DNA of 40,327 nucleotides from a virus: positions 1-40,327 of the IMG/VR virus record IMGVR_UViG_3300020477_000060. One strand, given 5' to 3'. Below, one piece after another: positions 10,224-17,891 of the stretch. Numbering within the stretch: the stretch's first letter is position 1; each line of letters begins with the position of its first letter. A program made the position numbers and the translations under genes. The notes below the pieces were generated by a model. That model saw nothing but the letters and a program-made list of their open reading frames with translations. It ran no database searches and was not told the DNA's origin.

Positions 10224-10858
10224 TAAGTTTTACTATCTGTTTTTTTAGCGTACCCATAACCTTCAAAACCAGCTACTCCAAAACCTAATAATGCACTAAG
10301 AGCATCTGGTTTTCCTGGGGTTTGATAACTAAAGATCCTATCTTTCTTCTTAGCTTCAGCTTGGAGCTTACCTATTTTTAATTGATCTGTTTTGAATGCA
10401 AGGTTCCTTACATTAATTCCTCTTTGCTCTGCTATCATCTGTCTGGATCTATCTCTATTTAAATCTATGTCTCCAGTTTTCTGTAAAATCTGTTGATCGT
10501 AATCTTGTATGATTGCATCAACTGTATTACCACTAAGCATACCAGCAGTCATTTTACCAACTTGTTTTCCTTTTGCTTTTTCTCCCTGTCTTTCTACTCT
10601 GCGTTTCATAGCAGTAGCATCAACTCCCTCATGTATATCCTTTGTAGATAGTTGTCTTTGGCTTAAAGCAAATGCTTCTTCTTCCTCGGCTTGTCTTTTA
10701 TCTATTTGAGATATGTCTAAAGCATATGCTTGTTCAGCAAGCATTTTATTTTCTTCAGCTAAACCTTGTCCTTTTTGGTACGCTTTTTCTTGTGCTATAT
10801 AATTAGCCGCACCTTGAGCTATCATTAAACTTGCGTACCAGCTTGCAGGTTCACACAT
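10205..10858 (-). CDS. Internal virion protein B (T7 gp14-like)
   Basis: 217 residues (T7 gp14: 196), beginning Met-Cys like T7 gp14. An N-terminal hydrophobic stretch (WYASLMIAQGAANYIA) is followed by a long charged helical region with many Gln, Lys and Ala and a Gly-rich hydrophobic end (LGFGVAGFEGYGYA). Position after the gp13-like and before the gp15-like gene is as in T7. Its start overlaps the 3' end of the gp13-like gene by eight bases. In T7 this protein is ejected and inserts in the outer membrane; that role is inferred here. Confidence 0.8.
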   Translation of the reverse strand: MCEPASWYASLMIAQGAANYIAQEKAYQKGQGLAEENKMLAEQAYALDISQIDKRQAEEEEAFALSQRQLSTKDIHEGVDATAMKRRVERQGEKAKGKQVGKMTAGMLSGNTVDAIIQDYDQQILQKTGDIDLNRDRSRQMIAEQRGINVRNLAFKTDQLKIGKLQAEAKKKDRIFSYQTPGKPDALSALLGFGVAGFEGYGYAKKTDSKTYWGVDI

Positions 10859-11588
10859 TTTTTATCCTCATAAATTCAACAAAAGAAGTTTTAGCATATC
10901 CGAATTCGGGTATGATTCTCACAAAAGAAAATTTTAAAAATTTTAACCATTTAATTGCCTCACAGTTATCAACATCAACATAGTTATATAACAGATCCCA
11001 ATTGGTAGACAACAAATGGTCTACCCAACTTTTACCTGTTCGTAAAAATTTTATTTCTAAACCTTTAAAATCACCATCACTCAGCATCCAAGGAATTCCT
11101 ATGCGGTCATTTATTACACTTTTATTTACACCAAACATTCCTTTAACTAAGTCATTATGAACAATTGTATACACTTCATCAGAAGCATAAAAACCAGCAC
11201 ATAACGAATCCACAGGTTTAGATCCACTTGATCTCCATATTTCTTCCTTATCTTTTTCACAGATCCTTGGAGCTAGATTAAAAACATCCTCTACTATGCT
11301 TTTACGGAAGTAACTAGTTAAGTCTTTTGGATCTGATGTGGTAAAACCCTTCCCATTCTGCACTTTGGAATTCACAGGGGAGGTGAGAAGAGGATAAGAG
11401 TTCAAGTTTGATGTTTTTGGAGTTCCCAAGCAGAGGTATTTTAAATGATCCGCTTTCGATAATTGAGGTTTGTCCAGTTTTATTATTTGCCTCTGAAACT
11501 CTTCTACCTGTGAATTTTTTTTCATCGGTATCCTCTGTAAGTCTATTAGTATGTGTGACTTTTGCAGTAAAGTTACCAGTATGAGCAA
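10851..11588 (-). CDS. Internal virion protein A (T7 gp13-like), start unclear
   Basis: The C-terminal 165 residues form a compact GNAT-like protein of the T7 gp13 type: FRKSIVEDVFNLAPRICEKD, EEIWRSSG, then DHLLSTNWDLLYNYVDVDN, which parallels T7 gp13 KYDTLWNYVWVGN. The open frame runs about 274 bases back into the tail-tube-B gene, and the only ATGs (11588, 11525) lie inside that overlap. The N-terminal 80 residues are probably not translated from this frame. No ATG, GTG or TTG lies where the family normally starts, just before FRKS near 11315. The start is therefore unresolved: rare codon, frameshift or sequence error. The stop overlaps the gp14-like start. Confidence 0.7.
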   Translation of the reverse strand: MLILVTLLQKSHILIDLQRIPMKKNSQVEEFQRQIIKLDKPQLSKADHLKYLCLGTPKTSNLNSYPLLTSPVNSKVQNGKGFTTSDPKDLTSYFRKSIVEDVFNLAPRICEKDKEEIWRSSGSKPVDSLCAGFYASDEVYTIVHNDLVKGMFGVNKSVINDRIGIPWMLSDGDFKGLEIKFLRTGKSWVDHLLSTNWDLLYNYVDVDNCEAIKWLKFLKFSFVRIIPEFGYAKTSFVEFMRIKNV

Positions 11589-13863
11589 AGTTTATATTCA
11601 TGTTTCTCAGTTGCAGTCTTGATATTGTTTGTGGTTTCTGACCTTGCCCAATAATTATTTCGCTAAACTGAAATTTAAAATCAAATGCTTGTCCTATATA
11701 AATAGGTTCACTACCACTTACTTTTGCTAGTGCTTCAGCAGATGTTAAAGGATCTCCCTTTTTATCAATATATTTAAGATTTGATCCATCAGCATAGTAT
11801 GTGGATGTAAAATTGCTAATATGACTAGCACTCGTTGCTTTCACTCTACGATCCAATAAAATTTCATGTTTATTGGTTGTGGTTCCTACTGCTTCATCCT
11901 GTGATAATTTTATTTTTTCTAAGTAGACTTTGGTCCCTCTCTGTACAACTAAAAATATTTCATCCTGCACAAAAGTAGTTGCCAGAATGTCGGCATCAAG
12001 AATCCATTTAGACCATGAGGATTGTACCTTATTTTGTCCATTCCAATAGTAGCCATACACCCACATAGTTTTACTGGAAGCACTATCATCTGTTATAAGA
12101 CACAACATATTATAGTTGCTACTAGCACTCATCTGTTTAATATTACCCACTATATACCTAGGTACATGACCTGTTATATCAGTTGCATCTTTTACTTCTG
12201 TATCTGTTTGTAGGTAAAATTCTCTTATGGTACTAAATGCACCCCCTGGACTTGCGAAAAAGACATACCTTCCAGCACCTACTGGTGTAGTACCTAAATC
12301 AGCTTCAAACTCCGTAGTTACATTTAAACTAATGTCTAGTGGACTAAGAAATTCTGCGGAGTTAAGAATGAATTGGGTTTGATCTGAGAAGATAAGGAGG
12401 GATTCAGAGAAAGGAAGGGCATGTTTCAGGATGGAAACACGATTAGTGGATACAGTTACATCAATAGGATCAGTATCAAGAAGATTTAATACAGTAGGAC
12501 GAAACCAATTTAGGAATTCCCCTGCTTCTGTAAAAATAACACTTTCTTCAGACAACACCCCCAACCTGTTTTGATGGAAGAATATATCACTAATAGTAGC
12601 CCCAACAAAACTAGGAAAGGGATTAGAAGTATCATCACCAGCACCTCTAGACTTCCAACCAGCTTGTTTAACCGAGAATGTACCATCTGTTTCTTTTATT
12701 ATTTGTAAAGGCATTGTACTAGCATCTAAACTATTTTGAATACCAGTACCTACAGTTTCTTCGTAGATCCCTTTAGCTTCATCTGTTAATTTTACATAAA
12801 AATCATCAGCAAATTTACTGTTATCACCAGTAATTTTAATAATTGTGTCCTTAGCATCTTCTGGTCCTGCACCGGGAAGTTCAGCAAACTTTTGTGTTGA
12901 ACCTTTAAAAACTTTTATAAAACCATTGGAACGAGAATCAGTTACTTTAATATCAAAATCAGTAGCATCAGAGCATTTTATATGTATAACAGAACCAGAT
13001 ACAGTAGCGGATAACTTTGGAAAAGTTCCAGCATAGTCAGTTCCACCAGTAGTTACAGTTCCAATATTTACTTGACTAGAATTCGTTGCACCTGTTTTAC
13101 TTAAACACTCCCTAATTTTTGCTACTGTTCCAGAAGCGACAGTTGAATCAAAAGCGACATTACCAAAAACAGTACCATCCAATAAAGCTTTAGCAATGCT
13201 ATCAGTAGCAATATTCGCTTCACCTTTATCGTAAGAGCTTACATCACTTGGTGCAGTTACTAGTTCTGCTACTGTAGCGTAGTTACCACTATTAATCCCT
13301 GCTTGTTTTATTTCAATAGTGTACTTAGTTGCATAGTCACCCCCTCGTATGTAGACCATAGCTTCAGGATTCCTAGCAGTTGTAACAGTTGCATCTTTAG
13401 CTACAGTTTTATTTTTATTTACGAGGTAGGTAAAGTCAGCAACAGTTGTAGCACTAAAAGCAGAAGAGGGACTACCATCAGTTAAGTAGGTTTTAATTTC
13501 GTTAAATAAATCTCCAGAGGTAATAATAGAATTAGAAGCATCTCTAGCATTGACATTTTTAGCAGTACCATCACTAGCATCATAAACCTTTACTAAATCA
13601 CCTATACTGCTAGTGTAAGAACCTGTAAATACTGCTACAAATGTTTCTGTACCTGATCTTCTAATTGGGTGAATAAATGCGGAGGAAAAAGAAGTATCTG
13701 ATAGTTTTGCTACATGCTGGGTTCCTGGCCTTTTCTTTAATCCTTTAACTGGATCACTATAGCCATTTTCTTGAACTGTACCTTGGGATTTATCTTGGAC
13801 TGTAGGTGCTTGTTGGCTTACCCCATTAAGTAATGAGGGTATCAGATCAGAAACTAATGGCAT
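11314..13863 (-). CDS. Tail tubular protein B (T7 gp12-like, tail nozzle)
   Basis: 849 residues (T7 gp12: 794). The start MPLVSDLIPSLLNGVSQQAP followed by PVKGLKKRPGTQ is the family hallmark. The middle contains the conserved IFFHQNRLGVLSEESVIFTEAGEFLNWF and SLLIFSDQTQFIL stretches. It forms the tail nozzle below the gp11 ring. The start overlaps the end of the 116-residue gene by 17 bases, with ATG at 13863. The 3' end carries the long overlap with the gp13-like frame. Confidence 0.93.
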   Translation of the reverse strand: MPLVSDLIPSLLNGVSQQAPTVQDKSQGTVQENGYSDPVKGLKKRPGTQHVAKLSDTSFSSAFIHPIRRSGTETFVAVFTGSYTSSIGDLVKVYDASDGTAKNVNARDASNSIITSGDLFNEIKTYLTDGSPSSAFSATTVADFTYLVNKNKTVAKDATVTTARNPEAMVYIRGGDYATKYTIEIKQAGINSGNYATVAELVTAPSDVSSYDKGEANIATDSIAKALLDGTVFGNVAFDSTVASGTVAKIRECLSKTGATNSSQVNIGTVTTGGTDYAGTFPKLSATVSGSVIHIKCSDATDFDIKVTDSRSNGFIKVFKGSTQKFAELPGAGPEDAKDTIIKITGDNSKFADDFYVKLTDEAKGIYEETVGTGIQNSLDASTMPLQIIKETDGTFSVKQAGWKSRGAGDDTSNPFPSFVGATISDIFFHQNRLGVLSEESVIFTEAGEFLNWFRPTVLNLLDTDPIDVTVSTNRVSILKHALPFSESLLIFSDQTQFILNSAEFLSPLDISLNVTTEFEADLGTTPVGAGRYVFFASPGGAFSTIREFYLQTDTEVKDATDITGHVPRYIVGNIKQMSASSNYNMLCLITDDSASSKTMWVYGYYWNGQNKVQSSWSKWILDADILATTFVQDEIFLVVQRGTKVYLEKIKLSQDEAVGTTTNKHEILLDRRVKATSASHISNFTSTYYADGSNLKYIDKKGDPLTSAEALAKVSGSEPIYIGQAFDFKFQFSEIIIGQGQKPQTISRLQLRNMNINFAHTGNFTAKVTHTNRLTEDTDEKKFTGRRVSEANNKTGQTSIIESGSFKIPLLGNSKNIKLELLSSSHLPCEFQSAEWEGFYHIRSKRLN

Positions 13864-14197
13864 TAGCAGGTTTATTTTTCATTTGTATTTCATAACTACA
13901 ATCACTAGCAAAACCCTCCCATAATTTTGTTGCGTTATCTGTATAGTTACGCATGTTTTCTTCTGATTGAAAGAAATTTCTACCTTTATCAATTACACAA
14001 TCACAAAGCATTACTTTCACAGGGGGAGGTATAAAAGGCATTTGGATGTTTGCAGTCTTAAAACACGCAGACCAAGCATCCCTAATGAAGTCAGTTTTAA
14101 AATGCACACCTTCATGTGCTTCTGACTCAAAGAATATCAGCAATAATAAAACCACTCCAATTACAATAAACACTATGTACTTTAGGGTTTCCATCAT
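13847..14197 (-). CDS. Membrane-anchored or secreted Cys-containing protein, unknown
   Basis: 116 residues with one strongly hydrophobic N-terminal segment (residues 5-23, LKYIVFIVIGVVLLLLIFF) followed by a soluble domain with four cysteines (C45, a C-D-C pair near residue 84, and C100). The exported part could be disulphide-bonded. It sits between the tail tube A and B genes with overlaps on both sides, so it is translated with the tail genes. I do not recognise the family. T7 has no gene at this place. It could be a minor virion component or act in the envelope during infection. Confidence 0.7.
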   Translation of the reverse strand: MMETLKYIVFIVIGVVLLLLIFFESEAHEGVHFKTDFIRDAWSACFKTANIQMPFIPPPVKVMLCDCVIDKGRNFFQSEENMRNYTDNATKLWEGFASDCSYEIQMKNKPANAISF

Positions 14198-14832
14198 ACA
14201 TAACCATAACGTAATCTTTGAGTTCCATAATTATTTCTGTTTACAACTCTAAATACACTATATTCATCAAATGTGTTGTGTCCTGCTATTTGACTCTCAG
14301 TTTCTTTTAGTTCAGCTAATGCTCTAGCTTCATCTTCCTTTTCAAATCCATACAACTGAGGATTACCAACTACTTGCTGGGTGAACCTTCTACTGGCTTT
14401 AATACCTAAGTATCTCTTAACAACCTCTGGCAGAGAATCAAATTCCTCCTGTGTTACAATGTCTATATAAATAGAAGTATGATTGTCTCCGATTTTAAAG
14501 GTGTGGTTGTAAGGGTCATAGATTTTATTTTTACCCTCACTAGTTCGTCTTTGTATAAGTCTTAGGTGACTGCTAGTACCTACACAATCAATTTTAAGTG
14601 AGTTAATGGGGAGTAGCACCTCTTTAGAAACCTCATCTGTAACATATTTCCTATTATAATCTGTATTGAACCACCATCCTTCTGACTGTGTTTCTCTATC
14701 TACTCTACCAATAATTGTTTCTGCTAATTCTGCATCTGTAAGACCAGATTCTAAATCATTTACTGGTGCTTCACCTATGCTGGCAAGCATTAAATTAACT
14801 AAGTCTAATTTGGTAGTTGGATTATATGCCAT
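14194..14832 (-). CDS. Tail tubular protein A (T7 gp11-like, adaptor)
   Basis: 212 residues (T7 gp11: 196). The signature LVNLMLASIGEAPVNDLES near the N-terminus, then VDRETQSEGWWFNTD, is typical of the gatekeeper/adaptor that binds the portal and connects to the nozzle protein. The C-terminal region KASRRFTQQVVGNPQLYGF is also family-like. The start ATG at 14832 overlaps the stop of the upstream small gene. Confidence 0.93.
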   Translation of the reverse strand: MAYNPTTKLDLVNLMLASIGEAPVNDLESGLTDAELAETIIGRVDRETQSEGWWFNTDYNRKYVTDEVSKEVLLPINSLKIDCVGTSSHLRLIQRRTSEGKNKIYDPYNHTFKIGDNHTSIYIDIVTQEEFDSLPEVVKRYLGIKASRRFTQQVVGNPQLYGFEKEDEARALAELKETESQIAGHNTFDEYSVFRVVNRNNYGTQRLRYGYV

Positions 14833-14966
14833 TAGTTACACTCACAAGGATATTCAAAACATTTATCACAAACATCATCTTCCCATCGTTTGTGTGGTTT
14901 AATTTTCGTTCTCCATCTATTGAAGGGTATCCTGCACTTTTGCTGGTCTTCCTTTCTTTTTCCCAT
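14832..14966 (-). CDS. Small basic Cys-containing protein, unknown
   Basis: The open frame extends up to a GTG at 15080, but its first half lies on top of the likelier gene at 14917-15105. From the internal ATG at 14966 it encodes 44 residues, MGKRKEDQQKCRIPFNRW..., ending in a compact cysteine motif (DVCDKCFEYPCECN) that could bind a metal. Purine-rich AAGAAGAAAATAAAA precedes this ATG. The stop overlaps the start of the tail-tube-A gene. The cysteine cluster is the reason for thinking it is real. Confidence 0.45.
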   Translation of the reverse strand: MGKRKEDQQKCRIPFNRWRTKIKPHKRWEDDVCDKCFEYPCECN

Positions 14967-15105
14967 TTTTATTTTCTTCTTGTACCTTTTGGTTAATTTC
15001 TTGTTGTAATCTAAGTTCTTCCATTGCTCTCCATACTGATTTTGATTCACCAGCAGGACAGGGTCTATATTGTTGTTCACGGATTGCTTGGGCTATGTCT
15101 GTCAT
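14917..15105 (-). CDS. Small charged protein downstream of the capsid gene, unknown
   Basis: 62 residues, first gene after the capsid terminators. The N-terminus MTDIAQAIREQQYRPCPAGE is followed by an Arg/Lys/Glu-rich helix (SVWRAMEELRLQQEINQKVQ) and a basic GKKKGRP stretch that resembles an AT-hook. The ATG at 15105 lies 11 bases downstream of a shorter version of the repeated element (TCTCTCTAAT). I do not recognise the family. It overlaps the next small gene. Confidence 0.6.
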   Translation of the reverse strand: MTDIAQAIREQQYRPCPAGESKSVWRAMEELRLQQEINQKVQEENKNGKKKGRPAKVQDTLQ

Positions 15106-15116
15106 AATAATTTTTT

Positions 15117-15126
15117 ATTAGAGAGA
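15117..15126 (-). promoter_or_regulatory. Short form of the repeated upstream element (TCTCTCTAAT)
   Basis: Minus-strand TCTCTCTAAT follows the capsid terminator and precedes the ATG at 15105. It shares ten bases with the element seen seven times at 31.7-35.4 kb but lacks the TTCTC end. This is the only copy I found in the structural region. Confidence 0.4.
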
Positions 15127-15151
15127 CAGGGGGGCAAGGGCAACCCCCCTG
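15127..15151 (-). terminator. Second hairpin after the capsid gene
   Basis: An 8-bp GC stem (CAGGGGGG with CCCCCCTG) around a 9-base loop, very strong for this AT-rich genome. In the transcript it is followed by TCTCTCTAAT rather than a clean T run. T7 has its main phage terminator at the same place, after gene 10. Confidence 0.75.
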
Positions 15152-15156
15152 AAAAG

Positions 15157-15189
15157 TAGAGTAGCCAGAGGGAGATTGTAGCTACTCTA
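15157..15189 (-). terminator. First hairpin after the capsid gene
   Basis: A perfect 9-bp stem (TAGAGTAGC with GCTACTCTA) with a 15-base loop, 12 bases after the capsid stop and followed on the minus strand by CTTTTC. Together with the next hairpin it makes a double terminator, or alternatively an RNA-processing site. Confidence 0.7.
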
Positions 15190-15201
15190 AGGGATAACAG
15201 A

Positions 15202-16185
15202 TTAATTTCCGTTATCGTAACCTAACCAGCAACATTCAGGACGAAGTACACCATGACCTACAGCCATTTTAGCTACAAGTAATGTACCTTGTCTCCTAAT
15301 GTCATACTCGCTTTCTGTTTGCAGGTTTTGTAATGATACAGTACCTACAGCACTTTTATGAAATGCCATTAAACGAGTAGTAACAAAGTTCCCTGCATTA
15401 TTAGCAGTGTTGTTACCATAATAAGTGTTATTTTCACCAGTAACGGCTGCATTAACAGTTGTTGAAGGCATGTGATTTGATACTAAAACAGTAAAACCAG
15501 CAAGCCTAGGCATATTAGCATTAGCTATATCACCTTGTGCTCCATAGTCTCTGTTAATTGCTTTAGTTGAATCAATAACATCATAAAAGTCTTCAGGATT
15601 TAATACTATATACCTGTCTTCTTTAGGGATGTCTAATTCATCAAACTTTTGAGCGGCATCAAATATACGAGCAACTTTTTTATCACCATCAGCATAATTA
15701 GCATCGGTAATAGCAAGAGCAGTACCAGCACCTGAACCTTCGCTACTAATAGTAGCACCAGTATTAGCACCAATATGTACAAGTTTAAGAAGATTTTGAT
15801 CCATCCTCTTAGCTAATGCTCGACCCATTTCAGTTGAATAGGTACTTCTTACATCATAGTGAGAACGTGCCTCATCCAACTTATCAATGAATACATGAGA
15901 AACTAAAAGATCATCAATAGTGATAACCTTTTCGTTTTGTTGAGGGAGTGTTGCACCAGCAAGTTCAGCACCTGGAACATGATATGATGCAGTTGTTTTT
16001 CCAAAAACTGGAAATTGAGCGGATTTACCACTCTTAATGGTACGTTTCATAGTACGAGAAAGCATTACATTTGCCTCTTCAAAGGCAGTAATAGTTTCTC
16101 CACTAAAAACTTTTAGAAATAGAGCATCATCTGCATTTGCAGCGTTTACTTGTCCTATTCTATTCGGAGTTGCGGCAGAAGCCAT
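15202..16185 (-). CDS. Major capsid protein (T7 gp10-like)
   Basis: 327 residues (T7 gp10A: 345). The N-terminus contains ALFLKVFSGETITAFEEANV and the GKSAQFPVFGKTTASYHVPG stretch typical of T7-type HK97-fold capsid proteins. The C-terminus carries the family-like RRQGTLLVAKMAVGHGVLRPE. It follows the scaffold gene and is bracketed by a roughly 95-bp leader upstream and two strong hairpins downstream, as expected for the most highly expressed late gene. The start ATG at 16185 is preceded by AAAAGGAAAATTAAT, a good ribosome-binding site. No slippery extension (gp10B type) was seen. Confidence 0.95.
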   Translation of the reverse strand: MASAATPNRIGQVNAANADDALFLKVFSGETITAFEEANVMLSRTMKRTIKSGKSAQFPVFGKTTASYHVPGAELAGATLPQQNEKVITIDDLLVSHVFIDKLDEARSHYDVRSTYSTEMGRALAKRMDQNLLKLVHIGANTGATISSEGSGAGTALAITDANYADGDKKVARIFDAAQKFDELDIPKEDRYIVLNPEDFYDVIDSTKAINRDYGAQGDIANANMPRLAGFTVLVSNHMPSTTVNAAVTGENNTYYGNNTANNAGNFVTTRLMAFHKSAVGTVSLQNLQTESEYDIRRQGTLLVAKMAVGHGVLRPECCWLGYDNGN

Positions 16186-16209
16186 ATTAATTTTCCTTTT
16201 GATTAATGT

Positions 16210-16271
16210 TAAGGTACGACATTAAATACACCTTAGTCATCAATCACTCTTAGTTATCTTTCCTCAGAAAG
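16210..16271 (-). promoter_or_regulatory. Capsid gene leader with two small inverted repeats
   Basis: The gap between scaffold and capsid holds TAAGGT/ACCTTA (16210-16215 and 16230-16235) and a 5-bp hairpin CTTTC-TGAG-GAAAG (16258-16271). A phage promoter or RNA-processing site would be expected here, as in T7 before gene 10. I see no host-type -35/-10 pair and no copy of the TCTCTAATTCTC element. Confidence 0.35.
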
Positions 16272-16279
16272 GCTAATTG

Positions 16280-17044
16280 CTACATGACATTGGAGTTCGC
16301 AAGTTTGTCGTGAACTTGCTTTCTAAAGCTTGGGTCATCTTGGTAACGAGGATCTCTCATATCCGCTGTTACCTGTGCCATTGAACTGTAAGAACTTGTT
16401 GCATTTGTTGGTTGACCTTGTATTAGATTAGGGGCCGATCCATTAGACATCTGGTATCGTGCATATAGGGAATTAACTGCAAACTTAGCAGTTTCTATAT
16501 TATTAAGATCAACATTAGCATTGTACACTTTAACTTCTTCTGGACTTAGATTTTCTTTAGCCCATGTGGTCATGTTATCGTAAGTATCTTGACCACCAAC
16601 AAGATTATAAACCTGTTGTTGTATTAATTCCGATCTAGCTTGTTGCCCATTTATAAAATCATCTACGAAAGTCTTTGGGATACCAGCATCTTGTAACGCT
16701 TGATATGATCCTTCAGATAATTCACCTTCTCTCGCATACTCAGCCGACAAAGCTCCAAAGTCCAATCCCTTACTCTCCACATATCTTTCAGCTTCATCCA
16801 TAAACTCTTCATTTTCTTGGGAAGAGACTTCATCATTGCTGGTATCTCCTTGAGATAGTTTTTGTTCCAGATTTTTGTAAGCATTAGCGAGATCCTCTGG
16901 GGAGTTAAATTTATCTGGCAACCATTCTGGTCTATCAAAGTTTTCTTCTACTTCTTCTCCATCTGCAAGAGAAGCCATAGCTTCATCATGACCTTCTGGT
17001 GCTTCTTGATTTTCTTCTGCTGGTACTGTTACTTGATCTGCCAT
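16280..17044 (-). CDS. Scaffolding protein (T7 gp9-like)
   Basis: 254 residues, very acidic N-terminal half (EENQEAPEGHDEAMASLADG), then FDRPEWLPDKFNSPEDLANA, a phrase characteristic of T7-type capsid assembly proteins, a helical middle and a C-terminus with DMRDPRYQDDPSFRKQVHDK. It sits directly upstream of the capsid gene. It guides procapsid assembly and leaves before DNA packaging. Confidence 0.9.
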   Translation of the reverse strand: MADQVTVPAEENQEAPEGHDEAMASLADGEEVEENFDRPEWLPDKFNSPEDLANAYKNLEQKLSQGDTSNDEVSSQENEEFMDEAERYVESKGLDFGALSAEYAREGELSEGSYQALQDAGIPKTFVDDFINGQQARSELIQQQVYNLVGGQDTYDNMTTWAKENLSPEEVKVYNANVDLNNIETAKFAVNSLYARYQMSNGSAPNLIQGQPTNATSSYSSMAQVTADMRDPRYQDDPSFRKQVHDKLANSNVM

Positions 17045-17053
17045 AATCCCTTT

Positions 17054-17884
17054 TTATTTAGTGTTATATTTACGTCCTTGCCATGTAAATGTTTTTGATC
17101 CTTTATCTTTTTCCTCCCTATATTTCTTTCTAAATGATTTTGCCATTGCAGAATCTTTACGATAGATGGGATAATCACCTTCGTAATCTACTGGGGAACT
17201 ATCCCTATCTGCTTTCATTCTTGCTTGTATTGCTTTTTTAGAATCCACTCTTTTATTAGTGTCCTTAGAAGGTACTCGTTTCTTAGGTGCAGGTTTCTTT
17301 TTAGGTTTAGGTGCAGGTTTAACAGGGGGTTTATCAGTAGTATCCCCTTTACCACCAGCAAGCATAGCACCACCAGCAATTGCAATAGCTAATGGGTTTC
17401 TTAATCGTTTAGCTATGCTGGCTACTTTGCTGGTTCGTACTGGTGCTTTCGTATTAGAATCTTTTATTCTTCCAGAGGTGTTGGCTTTTCTAGCAGTAGC
17501 AATTAATTCCTTTACTTCTTTTTGTTTCTTTTGGAAATTATCACTAGCTTTTTTTTGTGCTTGTTTATTAGCTATCTCTTGTTCTCTTGCTTGACCTCTT
17601 GGTACTTTCTCAGGGTCTTTTACACCCTTCATTCTTACATATTCTACAGTATAATGACCTGTTCCTGGCATCTTATTCCTTTTTGCTGATGCCATTTTTT
17701 CACCTAATTCCTTTTTAATAAAATCAACACCACCATCAGAATATTGCTTAAACCATCTACCTGTTGAACTTTTTTTTAATTGGAAAGTACGTCTATTTTT
17801 ACTCTCAGAGGTTGCTTTATTAACACCTTTTAATTTAACTGCTTGTGCTTTGGTGAACTCTTCAGAGTCATAATGACTAGGCAT
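17054..17884 (-). CDS. Probable virion protein between portal and scaffold, unknown
   Basis: 276 residues, strongly basic. The N-terminal domain (KLKGVNKATSESKNRRTFQL...) is unassigned. A small hydrophobic Gly/Ala segment (PLAIAIAGGAMLAGG near residue 170) is followed by a Pro/Lys-rich linker, and the protein ends with FRKKYREEKDKGSKTFTWQG. The end motif F...(R/K)...G.KTFTW.GR.Y.T is common on small phage virion and tail proteins. It lies seven bases after the portal gene and shares that transcription unit. Basic composition and a linker suggest DNA contact inside the head or an ejected protein; this is inference. Confidence 0.7.
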   Translation of the reverse strand: MPSHYDSEEFTKAQAVKLKGVNKATSESKNRRTFQLKKSSTGRWFKQYSDGGVDFIKKELGEKMASAKRNKMPGTGHYTVEYVRMKGVKDPEKVPRGQAREQEIANKQAQKKASDNFQKKQKEVKELIATARKANTSGRIKDSNTKAPVRTSKVASIAKRLRNPLAIAIAGGAMLAGGKGDTTDKPPVKPAPKPKKKPAPKKRVPSKDTNKRVDSKKAIQARMKADRDSSPVDYEGDYPIYRKDSAMAKSFRKKYREEKDKGSKTFTWQGRKYNTK

Positions 17885-17891
17885 ATTATCC

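Noticed and set aside
15040-15080. 82-residue frame starting GTG at 15080
   Set aside because: Its N-terminal half lacks a ribosome site and overlaps the more convincing 62-residue gene; only the end with the cysteine motif was kept.
16663-16938. 91-residue minus-strand frame inside the scaffold gene
   Set aside because: It is a Lys-rich shadow of the acidic scaffold sequence in another frame.
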